From: Buchnera aphidicola (Shivaphis celti)
Lineage (GTDB): Bacteria > Pseudomonadota > Gammaproteobacteria > Enterobacterales > Enterobacteriaceae
Assembly: GCF_039349365.1 (NCBI RefSeq)
Contig: NZ_CP134977.1
Location: forward strand, 193,202 to 257,201
Direction: 5' to 3'
Length of the DNA stretch: 64,000 nt
Below, in pieces: positions 41,281-51,816 of the stretch. Both the position numbers and the translations under genes were made by a program. Each line of letters opens with the position of its first letter. Within the stretch, counting starts at the first letter, position 1. The notes under the pieces were generated by a model. It did no database searches, was not told the DNA's origin, and saw only the letters and a list, made by a program, of their open reading frames with translations.

Positions 41281-42996
41281 ATGCGAACAAAATATTGTAA
41301 TCATATTAGCATCACTGACATTAATACAACTGTTATATTATGTGGATGGGTCAATCGAGTAAGAAATTTTGGTAATTTTATTTTTGTTGATTTACGCGAC
41401 TGTTCAGGAATTATTCAAATATTTTTTCATTCTAAAAATTCATCTGTTTTTAAAAAAGCTATGCAACTAAAAAATGAATTTTGTATTCAAATTGTTGGTG
41501 TTGTACAATCTAGATCCAAAAAAAATGAAAATAAAAAATTAAATACTGGATTGTTAGAAATTGTAGCAAAAAAATTAAAAATTTTTAATGTATCAAAAAA
41601 ACTACCAATAGATTTTAATAATATTTATGAAGATGTAATCAAGTTAAAATATCGATATTTGGATTTACGCTGTTTAAATATGTTGCAAAAATTTAAAATA
41701 AGACATGAAATTACTTATTATATTCATCAATATATGCATAAAAACAATTTTTTAAATATAGAAACACCGATTTTAACTAAATCAACTCCTTCAGGAGCAA
41801 AAGATTATTTAATCGAAAGTCGATTACATAAAAAAAAATATTATGCATTATCACAATCACCGCAACTATTTAAACAATTATTAATGATTGCAGGATTTGA
41901 TCGATATTATCAAATTGTTAAATGTTTTCGAGATGAAGATTTACGTTCAGATCGACAACCAGAATTTACACAAGTTGATTTTGAAGTATCTTTTGTAAAT
42001 GAAATCAAAATAATGGAAATTACAGAAAAATTAATTACAGAAATATGGAAAAATTTTTTAAATATTTCATTAAAAAAATTTTCAGTTTTATCATTTTCTG
42101 AATCAATAAAAAAATATGGTTCAGATAAACCTGATTTACGTAATCCTATGGAATTAATCGACTTACCTCATTCCTTTTTTAAATATTTTAATTATAATAA
42201 TATTCAAAATTATGACATAAAGATTAGAACAACAACTTTATTAATTAAAAATGGTATTATCAAACTAAAGGATCATAACATTCAATCTTATAATCATATT
42301 ATTCAAAAAAATAACGATATTTTATATATATATATATATATACAAGATATCTCTTTAAAAAAATATAAAATTATTAATATAAAAAATTTATTGAATGCAA
42401 AAACAATTAATGAAATTGTTCATCGAACAAATGCAAAAAATGGAGATATTATTCTTATAATATCAGGAGAATATAATACAATAAATAAATTATGTAATAT
42501 TTTAAGAGAAAAAATAGGATATGATACAAATTTAATTCAAAAAATATGGAAACCAACATGGATTATAGATTTTCCGATGTTTAAAAAAAATAAAGATGGA
42601 AGTTTTTCAGCAATACATCATCCATTCACAGCTCCAAAAAATTGCAATATTACAGATTTAAAAAATAATCCAAGTTCTGTTTTATCAAATTCTTATGATT
42701 TAGTAATGAATGGGTACGAAATAGGAGGAGGTTCAGTAAGAATTCATGATGTTTTAATGCAAAAAACAATATTCGAAATATTAAATTTAACATATTCCAG
42801 TAATATGGATGCATTAAATTTTTTTATTAATGCATTAGAATACGGTACTCCTCCACATGCCGGCATTGCTTTAGGTTTAGATAGAATTATCATGTTATTA
42901 ACAAATAGTACAAATATTAAAGATGTAATTGCATTTCCAAAAACAAATACTGCAACTTGTTTAATGTCTAATGCTCCTAATAAATTTATATATTAA
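41281..42996 (+). CDS. aspS: Aspartyl-tRNA synthetase
   Basis: A class IIb synthetase for tRNA-Asp. The N-terminal OB anticodon domain is CGWVNRVRNFGNFIFVDLRD. Motif 2 is FRDEDLRSDRQPEFTQVD and motif 3 GIALGLDRIIMLL. It has 571 residues (E. coli 590). The bacterial insertion domain (residues about 290-420) is the most diverged part and contains a (TA)10 run encoding alternating Tyr and Ile. Confidence 0.96.
   Translation: MRTKYCNHISITDINTTVILCGWVNRVRNFGNFIFVDLRDCSGIIQIFFHSKNSSVFKKAMQLKNEFCIQIVGVVQSRSKKNENKKLNTGLLEIVAKKLKIFNVSKKLPIDFNNIYEDVIKLKYRYLDLRCLNMLQKFKIRHEITYYIHQYMHKNNFLNIETPILTKSTPSGAKDYLIESRLHKKKYYALSQSPQLFKQLLMIAGFDRYYQIVKCFRDEDLRSDRQPEFTQVDFEVSFVNEIKIMEITEKLITEIWKNFLNISLKKFSVLSFSESIKKYGSDKPDLRNPMELIDLPHSFFKYFNYNNIQNYDIKIRTTTLLIKNGIIKLKDHNIQSYNHIIQKNNDILYIYIYIQDISLKKYKIINIKNLLNAKTINEIVHRTNAKNGDIILIISGEYNTINKLCNILREKIGYDTNLIQKIWKPTWIIDFPMFKKNKDGSFSAIHHPFTAPKNCNITDLKNNPSSVLSNSYDLVMNGYEIGGGSVRIHDVLMQKTIFEILNLTYSSNMDALNFFINALEYGTPPHAGIALGLDRIIMLLTNSTNIKDVIAFPKTNTATCLMSNAPNKFIY
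42323..42342 (+). repeat. (TA)10 microsatellite inside aspS
   Basis: Ten TA dinucleotides encode Tyr-Ile repeated three times in the insertion domain of aspartyl-tRNA synthetase. Any change other than a multiple of three TA units would break the frame. Confidence 0.85.
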
Positions 42997-43069
42997 TTTA
43001 ATATTACAGTTTTATAATAAAAAAAATGATAATTATCTTGTTTAATTATATATAATTTCTTAAATTTAT

Positions 43070-43867
43070 TTATATTATTATACTGATAAAAAATAATATA
43101 GACTCTAAACATATAATTAATGGACTAATCGGAATATTGTAAAATATTGATATCATTATTCCTAATGTAATAAATGTGAAATTAATTATGATAGAAAAAA
43201 AAACCATCATTTCTGGTGATGAAGCAAATTTTTGTGTAATTGCAGGGGGAATAATTAATAATGCTGTTATTAACAATGCGCCAATTAATTTGGTTGATAT
43301 AGCGATCAAAATTGCTGTCAATAACATCAAAATTAATCTCATTTTTAAAATATTAATTCCACTAATTTTGGCTATTTCTGCATTTATAATCATTCCAATC
43401 ATATCATCCCAATAAATTATGATAATCAGTATTGTAATAATACTAATTGCTATAATGGAAAATAAATCACATACGTTTAATTTTAATAAATCTCCAAATA
43501 AATATTTTGTTAAATTTGACTGTTCGTTTTTCTTAATAATATGTAATATAATCATTCCTAATGATAACGATCCATATGTCATAACTGCAAAAATTGTATC
43601 TAAAGAAAGTGTTGAAAAATTTTCTATATATGCAATTAATATTGTTAAAAAAATTAAAAAAAATAATACCGTTAAAAATATATTTGTATGTAATAAAAAT
43701 GATAAAGATAAACCCAACAAAGAAGCATGTGATAAAGTATTACCAAATGCAGACATTCTACGCCAAATCATAAAAGATCCTAACGGACCACATATCAAGG
43801 ATAAAAATATTCCTGCTATCCATCCAAAAAAAATATTACTATGATAATTGAAAAAAAAATTTAACAT
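43070..43867 (-). CDS. znuB: Zinc ABC transporter permease
   Basis: ZnuB is the membrane subunit of a zinc importer. The 265-residue protein has about eight hydrophobic segments. MIWRRMSAFGNTLSHASLLG near the N terminus and LLITALLIIPPAIT are typical of metal-type ABC permeases (E. coli ZnuB 261). It lies 21 bp after znuC. Open frames on the opposite strand here are mirror images of its hydrophobic codons. Confidence 0.92.
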   Translation of the reverse strand: MLNFFFNYHSNIFFGWIAGIFLSLICGPLGSFMIWRRMSAFGNTLSHASLLGLSLSFLLHTNIFLTVLFFLIFLTILIAYIENFSTLSLDTIFAVMTYGSLSLGMIILHIIKKNEQSNLTKYLFGDLLKLNVCDLFSIIAISIITILIIIIYWDDMIGMIINAEIAKISGINILKMRLILMLLTAILIAISTKLIGALLITALLIIPPAITQKFASSPEMMVFFSIIINFTFITLGIMISIFYNIPISPLIICLESILFFISIII

Positions 43868-43888
43868 AAATGTTATATATAAAATTGA

Positions 43889-44605
43889 TTAAAAAATATG
43901 TATATGATCATGTTCGTGCTGATATATAGTTAATTCTTGTAATGCATGTGATCCAAACAAAGAGACAAATTCACAATTTTTCGTAATAGACATAGGGGTG
44001 CCAGAACAACAAATATGTTTATTTAAACAAATTACCTCGTCTGTTTTTTTCATCACCAAGTTTAAATCATGTGAAACAAGTAATATTGAACATTTTAATT
44101 CTTTTTTTAATTCATGAAGTAATTGATACAAAAAAATTTGTCCGCTAATATCTACTCCTTGTGTAGGTTCATCTAAAACTAACAGTCCAGGAGAACATGA
44201 TAATGTTCTCGCTAATAATATTCTTTGTAATTCTCCTCCTGACAATGTTCCTATCGGTTGATTTATTAAATGTTGTGCTTTGACTCGATCTAAATTTTTC
44301 ATAATCTCTATTTTATTTGTTTTATAAAACAATTGCATAAATCGATATACTGAAATTGGAAAATTTTCATTAAATTTAAACTTTTGAGGAACATATCCAA
44401 TAACCAAATTGGGTTTACTGATAATTTTCCCCTGATATGGTTTTAGTAAACCAATTAATATTTTTACTAATGTTGATTTTCCAGCTCCGTTAGGACCAAT
44501 AAGAGTGATAATTTTATTTTCCATCAGTGTAAAAGATACATTGGATAAAATTTCTTTTTTATTAATCTCAAAGGATAATTTTTTAATTTCAATAATTTTT
44601 TTCAT
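43889..44605 (-). CDS. znuC: Zinc ABC transporter ATPase
   Basis: ZnuC powers the zinc importer. Walker A is GPNGAGKSTLV, the signature LSGGELQRILLA and Walker B LLVLDEPTQG; the H-loop is LLVSHDLN. A histidine-rich tail (HEHDHIHIF) fits a metal-handling role. It has 238 residues (E. coli 251). znuA, the periplasmic zinc-binding protein encoded beside znuC in E. coli, is not in the window. Confidence 0.93.
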   Translation of the reverse strand: MKKIIEIKKLSFEINKKEILSNVSFTLMENKIITLIGPNGAGKSTLVKILIGLLKPYQGKIISKPNLVIGYVPQKFKFNENFPISVYRFMQLFYKTNKIEIMKNLDRVKAQHLINQPIGTLSGGELQRILLARTLSCSPGLLVLDEPTQGVDISGQIFLYQLLHELKKELKCSILLVSHDLNLVMKKTDEVICLNKHICCSGTPMSITKNCEFVSLFGSHALQELTIYQHEHDHIHIF

Positions 44606-44700
44606 AAAATATACATAAAAATATAGAACCAGATAAATTTTTTTTATCTATCTTGATATAAAATAAAATTAATATTATTGATTGTAATCATTAAATATAT

Positions 44701-46146
44701 TTATTGTACTGTCAAAATTCTTTGCAAGTTAGTTTGACCTGCTTGACCCATAATATCTCCTTGTGTAATTACAATAATATCTCCAGATTTTAAAATATTT
44801 TTTTTTACGAGTAAAAAAATTGCATCATTTGCTACTTTTAATCCTTTATTTGGACTATTAAAATAAATAGGTATTACTCCTCTGTATAAGGAAACTAAGT
44901 TTAATACATTGGAATGTTTTGATAATGCAAAAATAGGTAATCCTGAACTAATTCTTGAAGTTAATAAGGCACTGTGACCAGATTCAGTTAATGTAATAAT
45001 TGCACTAACACCAATTAAATGATTAGCAGCGTACATAGCAGACATTGTTACAGTTTCTTCAATATCATCAAATTTTACATTTAATCTGTGTTTAGATACA
45101 TTAATACTAGGAATTTTTTCTGCACCTTTACATATATCAGACATATGTTGTACTGTTTCTGATGGATATTTTCCAGTAGCTGTTTCTGCAGATAACATAA
45201 CTGCATCTGTTCCATCTAGTACTGCATTAGCAACATCCATAACTTCTGCTCTTGTTGGAACAGGGTTATTTACCATAGACTCCATCATTTGAGTTGCTGT
45301 AATTACCGTTCTGTTTAATGTACGAGCATATTTAATAAGTTTTTTTTGTACCCCAGCTAATTCTGAATCACCAATTTCAACTCCTAAATCTCCTCTTGCA
45401 ACCATAATAGCATCCGCTTCTAAAATCATACGTTTCATAATATCTATATCAGAAACTACTTCTGCTCTTTCTATTTTTGCTATTATTTTTGCATTATTTC
45501 CTGCTGCATATGTTAATTCTCTAGCCATCATCAAATCTCGTGGATGTCTTGGAAATGAAACTGATAAATAATCTACTCCAATATTAGCAGCAATAATAAT
45601 ATCTTTTTTATCTTTTGATGTTAATGAACTTGCCGACAAACCTCCTCCAGATTTATTAATTCCTTTATTATTAGACAATTTACCTCCAATAACTACTTTC
45701 GTGATTACTTGTGTTAAATTAATATCAATTACTTTTAACTTGATTTTTCCATCATCCAATAATAAAATATCATTAATTTTTAAATCTAAAACTAATTGTT
45801 TATAGTCCACTCCAACTATTTTTTCATTTCCATATTTATTTTTAAAATCAATATCTAATGTAAAGATATTCCCTGGTATTAAAAAAATATAATTATTTTC
45901 AAAATTTGCGATTCGAATTTTTGGACCTTGTAAATCTCCTAAAATTGCTACATTATAACCAATTTTTTTCATTATTTGAAAAGCATGATATGCTCTGCTT
46001 TCATGTTCTTCTTGGGTTCCATGTGAAAAATTTAATCGTAAAACATTAGCTCCTGCTAATATTGATTTTTCAAGATTATCATTTTCATCTGTTGATGGAC
46101 CTAATGTAATAACTATTTTTGTTCTTCTTGATCTTGTATCATTCAT
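44701..46146 (-). CDS. pykA: Pyruvate kinase (PykA type)
   Basis: Pyruvate kinase makes pyruvate and ATP from phosphoenolpyruvate. Key segments are [30 protein letters not shown] and the signature region [11 protein letters not shown]. It has 481 residues against 480 for E. coli PykA, and it neighbours zwf as pykA does in E. coli, which favours PykA over PykF. It is divergent from zwf across 197 bp. Confidence 0.95.
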   Translation of the reverse strand: MNDTRSRRTKIVITLGPSTDENDNLEKSILAGANVLRLNFSHGTQEEHESRAYHAFQIMKKIGYNVAILGDLQGPKIRIANFENNYIFLIPGNIFTLDIDFKNKYGNEKIVGVDYKQLVLDLKINDILLLDDGKIKLKVIDINLTQVITKVVIGGKLSNNKGINKSGGGLSASSLTSKDKKDIIIAANIGVDYLSVSFPRHPRDLMMARELTYAAGNNAKIIAKIERAEVVSDIDIMKRMILEADAIMVARGDLGVEIGDSELAGVQKKLIKYARTLNRTVITATQMMESMVNNPVPTRAEVMDVANAVLDGTDAVMLSAETATGKYPSETVQHMSDICKGAEKIPSINVSKHRLNVKFDDIEETVTMSAMYAANHLIGVSAIITLTESGHSALLTSRISSGLPIFALSKHSNVLNLVSLYRGVIPIYFNSPNKGLKVANDAIFLLVKKNILKSGDIIVITQGDIMGQAGQTNLQRILTVQ

Positions 46147-46193
46147 GTTTTTAACCGTTATGAAATATTTTATAAATATTAAAGTTTTAATTA

Positions 46194-46232
46194 AAAATAT
46201 TTTATATAATTTTTAATTATATAAAATATTTT
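46194..46232. repeat. 17-bp perfect inverted repeat in the pykA-zwf divergent gap
   Basis: The arms at 46194-46210 and 46216-46232 (aaaatattttatataat and its reverse complement) flank a 5-base loop. The repeat is A/T only but long and exact, 48 bp before the pykA start and about 110 bp before zwf. It could be an operator-like site, a hairpin in the pykA leader, or chance. Confidence 0.45.
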
Positions 46233-46343
46233 ACAAAAAATATATATTAATTTATCAAATTAAACATATAAAATAATTTTTTAATATTTTAAAAAAAAAT
46301 TGATAATATAATTAATAAGAATTATAAAAATATCGAGGATAAC

Positions 46344-47774
46344 GTGAAAAAATTTTTTTTGCAACAATATGATTTAATATTATTTGGAGCAAAAGGAGAT
46401 TTATCTGGTCGTAAATTAATACCAGCATTATATGAACTAGAAAAAAAATCATTACTTCATAAAAATACTCGTATTATTGGAGTAGGAAGAGCACATTGGA
46501 GTAATGAAAAATATATTGAATATACTTTTAATACATTAAAAAATTTTTGTATTAATCCTATTGACATGCAGATATGGAAAAAATTTCAATCTAAATTATT
46601 ATTTTGTAATTTAGATGTAACAAATATTAGTCATTTTTATACATTAAAAAAAGTACTTATACAAAATAATAATACAAAAATATACTATTTTGCTGTTCCA
46701 CCACATACTTTCGGAAATATCTGTAAGGGTATTGGAGAAATAAAATTACATTATTATCCTAATAGGATTGTTGTCGAAAAACCAATAGGAACATCATTTA
46801 AATCATCTCAAAAAATTAATAATCAATTAAATTTATATTTTCAAGAAAACCAAATTTTTAGAATTGATCATTATCTTGGGAAAGAAACTGTATTAAATTT
46901 ACTTATTTTAAGGTTTTCTAATCCTATTTTCTATTATCAATGGAATCACAATTATATTAAATATATTAAAATTTTTGTTTCTGAAAAAATAGGAATTGAA
47001 GGACGATGGAAATATTTCAATAGTATTGGACAAACTAGAGATATGGTTCAAAACCACTTATTGCAAATTTTAAGCCTTCTTACTATGTCTATTCCTAAAA
47101 GTTTAGATGCAACAAATATTCAATCTGAAAAAATAAAACTACTAAAATCATTACGAAAAATAAATTTAAAAACTATTAATACAAATACTATTCGAGGGCA
47201 ATATAATAGTGGTATTATTGATAATCAATGTGTGCCATCTTATACAAAAGAATTATTTTCAGAAATAAATAGTCAAACTGAAACTTTTGTCGCAATAAAA
47301 ACATTTATAGATAACGAAACATGGAAAAATGTACCAATTTATTTAAAAACCGGGAAAAGAATGTTTGAAAAGACATCTAAAATTGTTATTTGTTTTAAAC
47401 AATTGCCTTATAATTTATTTCAAAATTATAAACATCAAAACAAATTAATCATTCAACTACAACCAAACGAAGGAATTACTATACAATTTTTTAATAAAAA
47501 TCCTGAAATTAGTTCTAAATATAATACTAAAAAATCAAATTTATATTTCAATTATTGTGATATTTTAAAAGAAAATATTCCCGATGCATATGAAAGACTG
47601 TTTTTAGAAATAATGAATAATGATCAATCTTTATTTATATCAAAAAAAGAAATTGAGATTTCATGGAAATGGATTGATTCCATTATCCAATCTTGGAAAA
47701 TTAATAATACACCATTAATCCTGTATAAGTCTGGAATCAAAGATATTAAATTCAATGATGAATATGATGTATAA
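46344..47774 (+). CDS. zwf: Glucose-6-phosphate 1-dehydrogenase
   Basis: Zwf starts the oxidative pentose phosphate pathway and makes NADPH. The nucleotide loop is LFGAKGDLSGRKLIP, substrate motifs are VEKPIGTSF and the signature RIDHYLGKETVLNLL. It has 476 residues (E. coli 491). The start is GTG with GAGGA upstream. Its product goes to Pgl (21038-22027). Much of the C-terminal half is Lys/Asn/Ile rich. Confidence 0.95.
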   Translation: MKKFFLQQYDLILFGAKGDLSGRKLIPALYELEKKSLLHKNTRIIGVGRAHWSNEKYIEYTFNTLKNFCINPIDMQIWKKFQSKLLFCNLDVTNISHFYTLKKVLIQNNNTKIYYFAVPPHTFGNICKGIGEIKLHYYPNRIVVEKPIGTSFKSSQKINNQLNLYFQENQIFRIDHYLGKETVLNLLILRFSNPIFYYQWNHNYIKYIKIFVSEKIGIEGRWKYFNSIGQTRDMVQNHLLQILSLLTMSIPKSLDATNIQSEKIKLLKSLRKINLKTINTNTIRGQYNSGIIDNQCVPSYTKELFSEINSQTETFVAIKTFIDNETWKNVPIYLKTGKRMFEKTSKIVICFKQLPYNLFQNYKHQNKLIIQLQPNEGITIQFFNKNPEISSKYNTKKSNLYFNYCDILKENIPDAYERLFLEIMNNDQSLFISKKEIEISWKWIDSIIQSWKINNTPLILYKSGIKDIKFNDEYDV

Positions 47775-47906
47775 TTTTCTTAAAATATTATATAATCATA
47801 TAATGTAATCATATTCTCATGAAAAAATAAAACATTAAATATTTATTTATTATATAATAAAAATATATTATAATAAATCCATTGTAAATCATGAAGGTGT
47901 AATAAA

Positions 47907-48785
47907 ATGATACGAGTAATTCTATTTTTACTCACGAATTTGTCTGTAATGTTTATGTTTGGAACAGTATTATTTTTGACAGGAATGGAATCTAACAGTA
48001 TCAGGGCGTTAATGATTTTGTCTTCTATTGTTGGTTTTAGTGGGTCAATTACTTCATTATTATTATCTAAATGGTCTACATTACGATCTGTAAATGGGAA
48101 AATTATTAGCCACCCTAGAAATAAAACTGAAGCTTGGATTCTAGATGTTATACGATATCAAGCAAGTCAATTAGGTATTAAAACACCAGAAGTGGCAATT
48201 TATAAATCAAATTCAGTCAATGCATTTGCAAGTGGATACAGTCAAAATAGTTCTTTAATTGCTTTATCTACTGGTTTAATTGAAAGCATGAATAAAGAAA
48301 ATCTCCAAGCAGTAATTTCTCATGAATTTAGTCATATTATGAATGGAGATATGGTAACGTTAGCATTAATACAAGGTATAATAAATACATTTGTTTTTTT
48401 TGTATCAAATTTTACTTCTAGAATGGTTATGCAAATGTTATATAAAAATAGACAATCAAATTATGTTCGTTCATATGGATTTTTAATAAATTATGTTGTT
48501 TCTATGATTTTACAAGCTGTTTTTGGTATGTTAGCTAGTTTAATTGTCATGTCTTTTTCAAGATATAGAGAATTTAGAGCCGATGCAGATGCTGCAAAAC
48601 GTATTGGATGGAATAAAATGATTTCTTTATTAGTAAAATTTAAACAACTTACTGAACCGCAACCATCAGAAGATATTAAAACATATTGTATTCGCGGGCA
48701 ATCTAAATCATTTTATAATTTATTTGCTTCACATCCTCCAGTACAGGATAGAATTGATGCATTGCATAAAAAATTATACATATAA
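47907..48785 (+). CDS. htpX: Membrane zinc metalloprotease HtpX
   Basis: HtpX is a quality-control protease of the inner membrane. Two hydrophobic segments at the N terminus are followed by the HEXXH zinc motif (VISHEFSHIMNGD, about residue 140), two further membrane segments, and the third ligand region FRADADAAK. It has 292 residues (E. coli 293). AAGGTG precedes the ATG. Confidence 0.94.
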   Translation: MIRVILFLLTNLSVMFMFGTVLFLTGMESNSIRALMILSSIVGFSGSITSLLLSKWSTLRSVNGKIISHPRNKTEAWILDVIRYQASQLGIKTPEVAIYKSNSVNAFASGYSQNSSLIALSTGLIESMNKENLQAVISHEFSHIMNGDMVTLALIQGIINTFVFFVSNFTSRMVMQMLYKNRQSNYVRSYGFLINYVVSMILQAVFGMLASLIVMSFSRYREFRADADAAKRIGWNKMISLLVKFKQLTEPQPSEDIKTYCIRGQSKSFYNLFASHPPVQDRIDALHKKLYI

Positions 48786-48838
48786 ATATTTAAAAAAATT
48801 AGTACAATATAAATAATATACTATTAACGGAGTATAAA

Positions 48839-50407
48839 ATGTTTTTTTTGTTAAATCCAACAATGTGGGTTGGATTATTAACTTTAATTTTATTGGAAAT
48901 TGTTTTAGGTATTGATAATGTAATTTTTATTGCTATATTAGCTGGAAAACTACCTCCTAAAGAAAGAGATAAAGCCCGACTAATTGGTTTAGGGCTATCT
49001 TTAACTATGCGATTAATTTTATTATTACTAATTTCTTGGATTATCACATTCACGAATCCTATTTTTAATAATAAATATTTTAATTTATCTGGAAATGATT
49101 TAATTTTATTATTTGGTGGATTATTTTTGTTATTTAAAACAACAATTGAATTACATGAAAAATTAGAAGGAAGATCAGAAAATCATCAAAATAATAAAAA
49201 CTATTCTGGATTTTGGATTATTGTTCTACAAATTGTTGTATTAGATGTAATTTTTTCTTTAGATTCTGTTATTACAGCTGTAGGTATGGTAAACAAATTA
49301 TTTATTATGATGTGTGCAGTAATAATATCTACTGTTTTAATGTTGATTGCTTCAAAACCATTAATTAATTTTATTAATTTACACAAAACAATTGTTGTGC
49401 TCTGTTTAAGCTTTTTATTAATTATTGGAATAAATTTAGTTGCTGAATCTTTTGGTTTATATATTCCTAAAGGGTATATATATTTTGCCATTGGGTTCTC
49501 AATATTAATAGAATTATTTAACCAAATTGCACTACATAATGTTATTAAATATGAATCTAAAAAACCAATGCGACAAAGAGTAACCGAGATTATATTTAGA
49601 TTAATCGATAAAAAATACTATAAAAAAACAAATAAAATTGAAAAAAATTTACAAATCCATAATAATACCTTAAAACAAAATATATATTCTTATAAAGAAA
49701 ATTTTCAAGATGAAGAAAAATACATGATTAATAGTGTTTTAACTTTATCAAGCCGTTCTATTCGTAGTATGATGACTCCACGAAGAAACATTTCTTGGAT
49801 TAATACAAAACATAATATTTTACAGATCAAAAAAAAATTGTTAGAAACTCCACATAATTTATTCCCAGTATGTAAAGGAGAATTAGATGAAATAATTGGA
49901 GTTGTACAAGCTAAAGAATTACTAATATATTTAAGTAATAATGATCATAATCATGATATTACAAATTTTGCTTCTAAAAATCCACCAATTATAGTATTAG
50001 ATACACTGGATACTATGAACTTAATTTCTATATTAAGACAAGCTAAAGGAAATTGTATTATTATTCACAACGAATTTGGTACAGTACAAGGATTAATTAC
50101 ACCATTAGACGTATTGGAAGCAATTGCAGGAGAATTTCCAGATGCTGATGAAACTCCAGAAATCACAATCGAAAAAAACAGTTGGTTGGTAAAGGGTAGT
50201 ACGGATTTACATACTGTTTTTCAAACATTAAAAATTAAAGAGCTTTTAAATAAAAAAAAAAATTATTCTTCATTATCAGGTTTATTAATTGATCAACATG
50301 GAGAAATACCGAAAAATGGAGAAATAATCGATATATTTCCGTTACAATTTAATATTATTTCAGTAACAAAGTATCATATTGATCTTGTACGTATTACAAA
50401 AAAATAA
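48839..50407 (+). CDS. yoaE: TerC-family membrane protein with CBS and CorC domains (YoaE-like)
   Basis: A 522-residue inner-membrane protein like E. coli YoaE (518). The N-terminal TerC domain has about seven membrane segments, with LEIVLGIDNVIFIAILAGKLP and VVLDVIFSLDSVITAVGMV carrying the family's acidic residues. Two CBS domains follow (from MTPRRNISWIN to VQGLITPLDVLEAIAGEFPD), then a CorC/HlyC-type C-terminal domain. Metal export or tolerance has been proposed for the family; the exact function is unknown. Confidence 0.88.
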   Translation: MFFLLNPTMWVGLLTLILLEIVLGIDNVIFIAILAGKLPPKERDKARLIGLGLSLTMRLILLLLISWIITFTNPIFNNKYFNLSGNDLILLFGGLFLLFKTTIELHEKLEGRSENHQNNKNYSGFWIIVLQIVVLDVIFSLDSVITAVGMVNKLFIMMCAVIISTVLMLIASKPLINFINLHKTIVVLCLSFLLIIGINLVAESFGLYIPKGYIYFAIGFSILIELFNQIALHNVIKYESKKPMRQRVTEIIFRLIDKKYYKKTNKIEKNLQIHNNTLKQNIYSYKENFQDEEKYMINSVLTLSSRSIRSMMTPRRNISWINTKHNILQIKKKLLETPHNLFPVCKGELDEIIGVVQAKELLIYLSNNDHNHDITNFASKNPPIIVLDTLDTMNLISILRQAKGNCIIIHNEFGTVQGLITPLDVLEAIAGEFPDADETPEITIEKNSWLVKGSTDLHTVFQTLKIKELLNKKKNYSSLSGLLIDQHGEIPKNGEIIDIFPLQFNIISVTKYHIDLVRITKK

Positions 50408-50416
50408 ATTTATGGA

Positions 50417-51112
50417 ATGATTTTAATAAATATGAAAATAGAAAATAAAGTTAATACAACAATTTTATCTATCAATACTGCATTTTATGATACCTCTGTT
50501 GGATTATTTCATAATAACTGTTTTTTTGAAAATACCAAAATGAGTGATTATAATCATGAAAAAAATATCTTACAATTAATTAAAGATATTTTAAAAAAAA
50601 AAAATATTAAAATAAACGATTTAAATATTATATCTTTTGTGAATGGGCCAGGAAATTTTACAGGATTAAGAATTGGAGCAAATGTTGCCCAGGGATTATC
50701 AATACCATATAACATTCCAATTGTTGGTATTTCTACGTTTGATATTTTAGCTGATCAAATATGGGAAAAATATAAAATAAAAAAAATATCTATATATATT
50801 TATATTAATGATAAAAATTTATATTGTGCTGATTCTGATAGAATATATAATAAACGATATTATATTAAAAATTTAAAATTATCTAGTATAAAACAAATAT
50901 GTGAAGAAAATAATACATTAAAAAAAAAAAAATATATTGCAATTTTTGGAAAAAATTTTTTAAAAAAAAATAAAAAACAATATTTATATACTATTGAAAT
51001 TAAAAAAATTAACATGAAGAATTTAATTAACTTAACAAAAATAGATAAAAAAAATAAAAATAATTTATTAAATGACAATATTCAATTAAATTATTTAAAT
51101 AATTTAAAATAA
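50417..51112 (+). CDS. tsaB: tRNA threonylcarbamoyladenosine synthesis protein TsaB
   Basis: TsaB works with TsaD and TsaE to make the t6A37 modification of ANN-decoding tRNAs. The first half is well conserved: ILSINTAFYDTSVGLF, FVNGPGNFTGLRIGANVAQG and IPIVGISTFD. The second half is mostly Lys, Asn and Ile, with only a hint of the usual end (LNYLNNLK). It has 231 residues, the E. coli length. A second ATG five codons in (50432) could be the start. It lies ten bp after yoaE. Confidence 0.88.
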   Translation: MILINMKIENKVNTTILSINTAFYDTSVGLFHNNCFFENTKMSDYNHEKNILQLIKDILKKKNIKINDLNIISFVNGPGNFTGLRIGANVAQGLSIPYNIPIVGISTFDILADQIWEKYKIKKISIYIYINDKNLYCADSDRIYNKRYYIKNLKLSSIKQICEENNTLKKKKYIAIFGKNFLKKNKKQYLYTIEIKKINMKNLINLTKIDKKNKNNLLNDNIQLNYLNNLK

Positions 51113-51127
51113 TTTTATAAAATAATA

Positions 51128-51165
51128 AAACTACACACTTTAAAAAAATAAAGTACATGTAGTTT
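51128..51165. terminator. Hairpin between tsaB and leuD
   Basis: An 8-bp outer stem (aaactaca / tgtagttt) and a 6-bp inner stem (acttta / taaagt) are separated by a small bulge. It lies in the 69-bp gap between convergent tsaB and leuD and is bordered by A/T runs on both sides. It marks one boundary of the leu insertion. Confidence 0.6.
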
Positions 51166-51181
51166 ATTAAAAATATATTAA

Positions 51182-51793
51182 TTATTTTATATTTAAAAAA
51201 AAATTAGGTATTCTTTTTTCATATTTTTTAATTTTATTAATATTTCGCAACGTTAAATCAATATTATCTACCCCATTTAATAAACATTTTCGGTAAAAAT
51301 CATCAACAAAAAAATCATATTTTTTATTTTCAATTACTAAAGAATTGTCAAGTAAATTTACTGTTGCCTGAATCCCAGGTTGATTAAAAATTATATTAAA
51401 AATTTCATTGATGAAATTTTCAGATAATGTAATTAATAATAAATGATTATTAAAACTATTATTATAAAAAATATCAGCAAATTTAGAGGAAATAATTACT
51501 TTAAATCCATAATCTAATAAAGCCCATACAGCATGTTCTCTGGATGAACCACAACCAAAATTATTACGTGTAATTAATATACTAGCAGACTGATAACAAA
51601 TTTTATTTAATACAAAACTTTTATTTACTTGTTTTTTATCTCCTTTTATAAATCTCCAATTATAAAATAAGCTTTCTGAAAAACCAGTACGATTCACTGT
51701 ATGTAAAAATTGCTTGGGAATAATAGCATCTGTATCAACATTAGATATATCTAATGGAACAATTATACCAGTATGATTAATAAACTTCTTCAA
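51182..51793 (-). CDS. leuD: 3-isopropylmalate dehydratase small subunit
   Basis: LeuD is the swivelling small subunit that pairs with LeuC to isomerise isopropylmalate. LDISNVDTDAIIPKQFLH and NNFGCGSSREHAVWAL are near-identical to E. coli. It has 203 residues (E. coli 201). It is the last gene of leuABCD, 23 bp after leuC, and ends at the hairpin facing tsaB. Confidence 0.97.
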   Translation of the reverse strand: MKKFINHTGIIVPLDISNVDTDAIIPKQFLHTVNRTGFSESLFYNWRFIKGDKKQVNKSFVLNKICYQSASILITRNNFGCGSSREHAVWALLDYGFKVIISSKFADIFYNNSFNNHLLLITLSENFINEIFNIIFNQPGIQATVNLLDNSLVIENKKYDFFVDDFYRKCLLNGVDNIDLTLRNINKIKKYEKRIPNFFLNIK

Positions 51794-51816
51794 TGTATAC
51801 CTCGATATAAAATAAA

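Noticed and set aside
43176-43844. Two open frames on + opposite znuB
   Set aside because: They reflect the hydrophobic codons of znuB on the other strand and have no ribosome sites.
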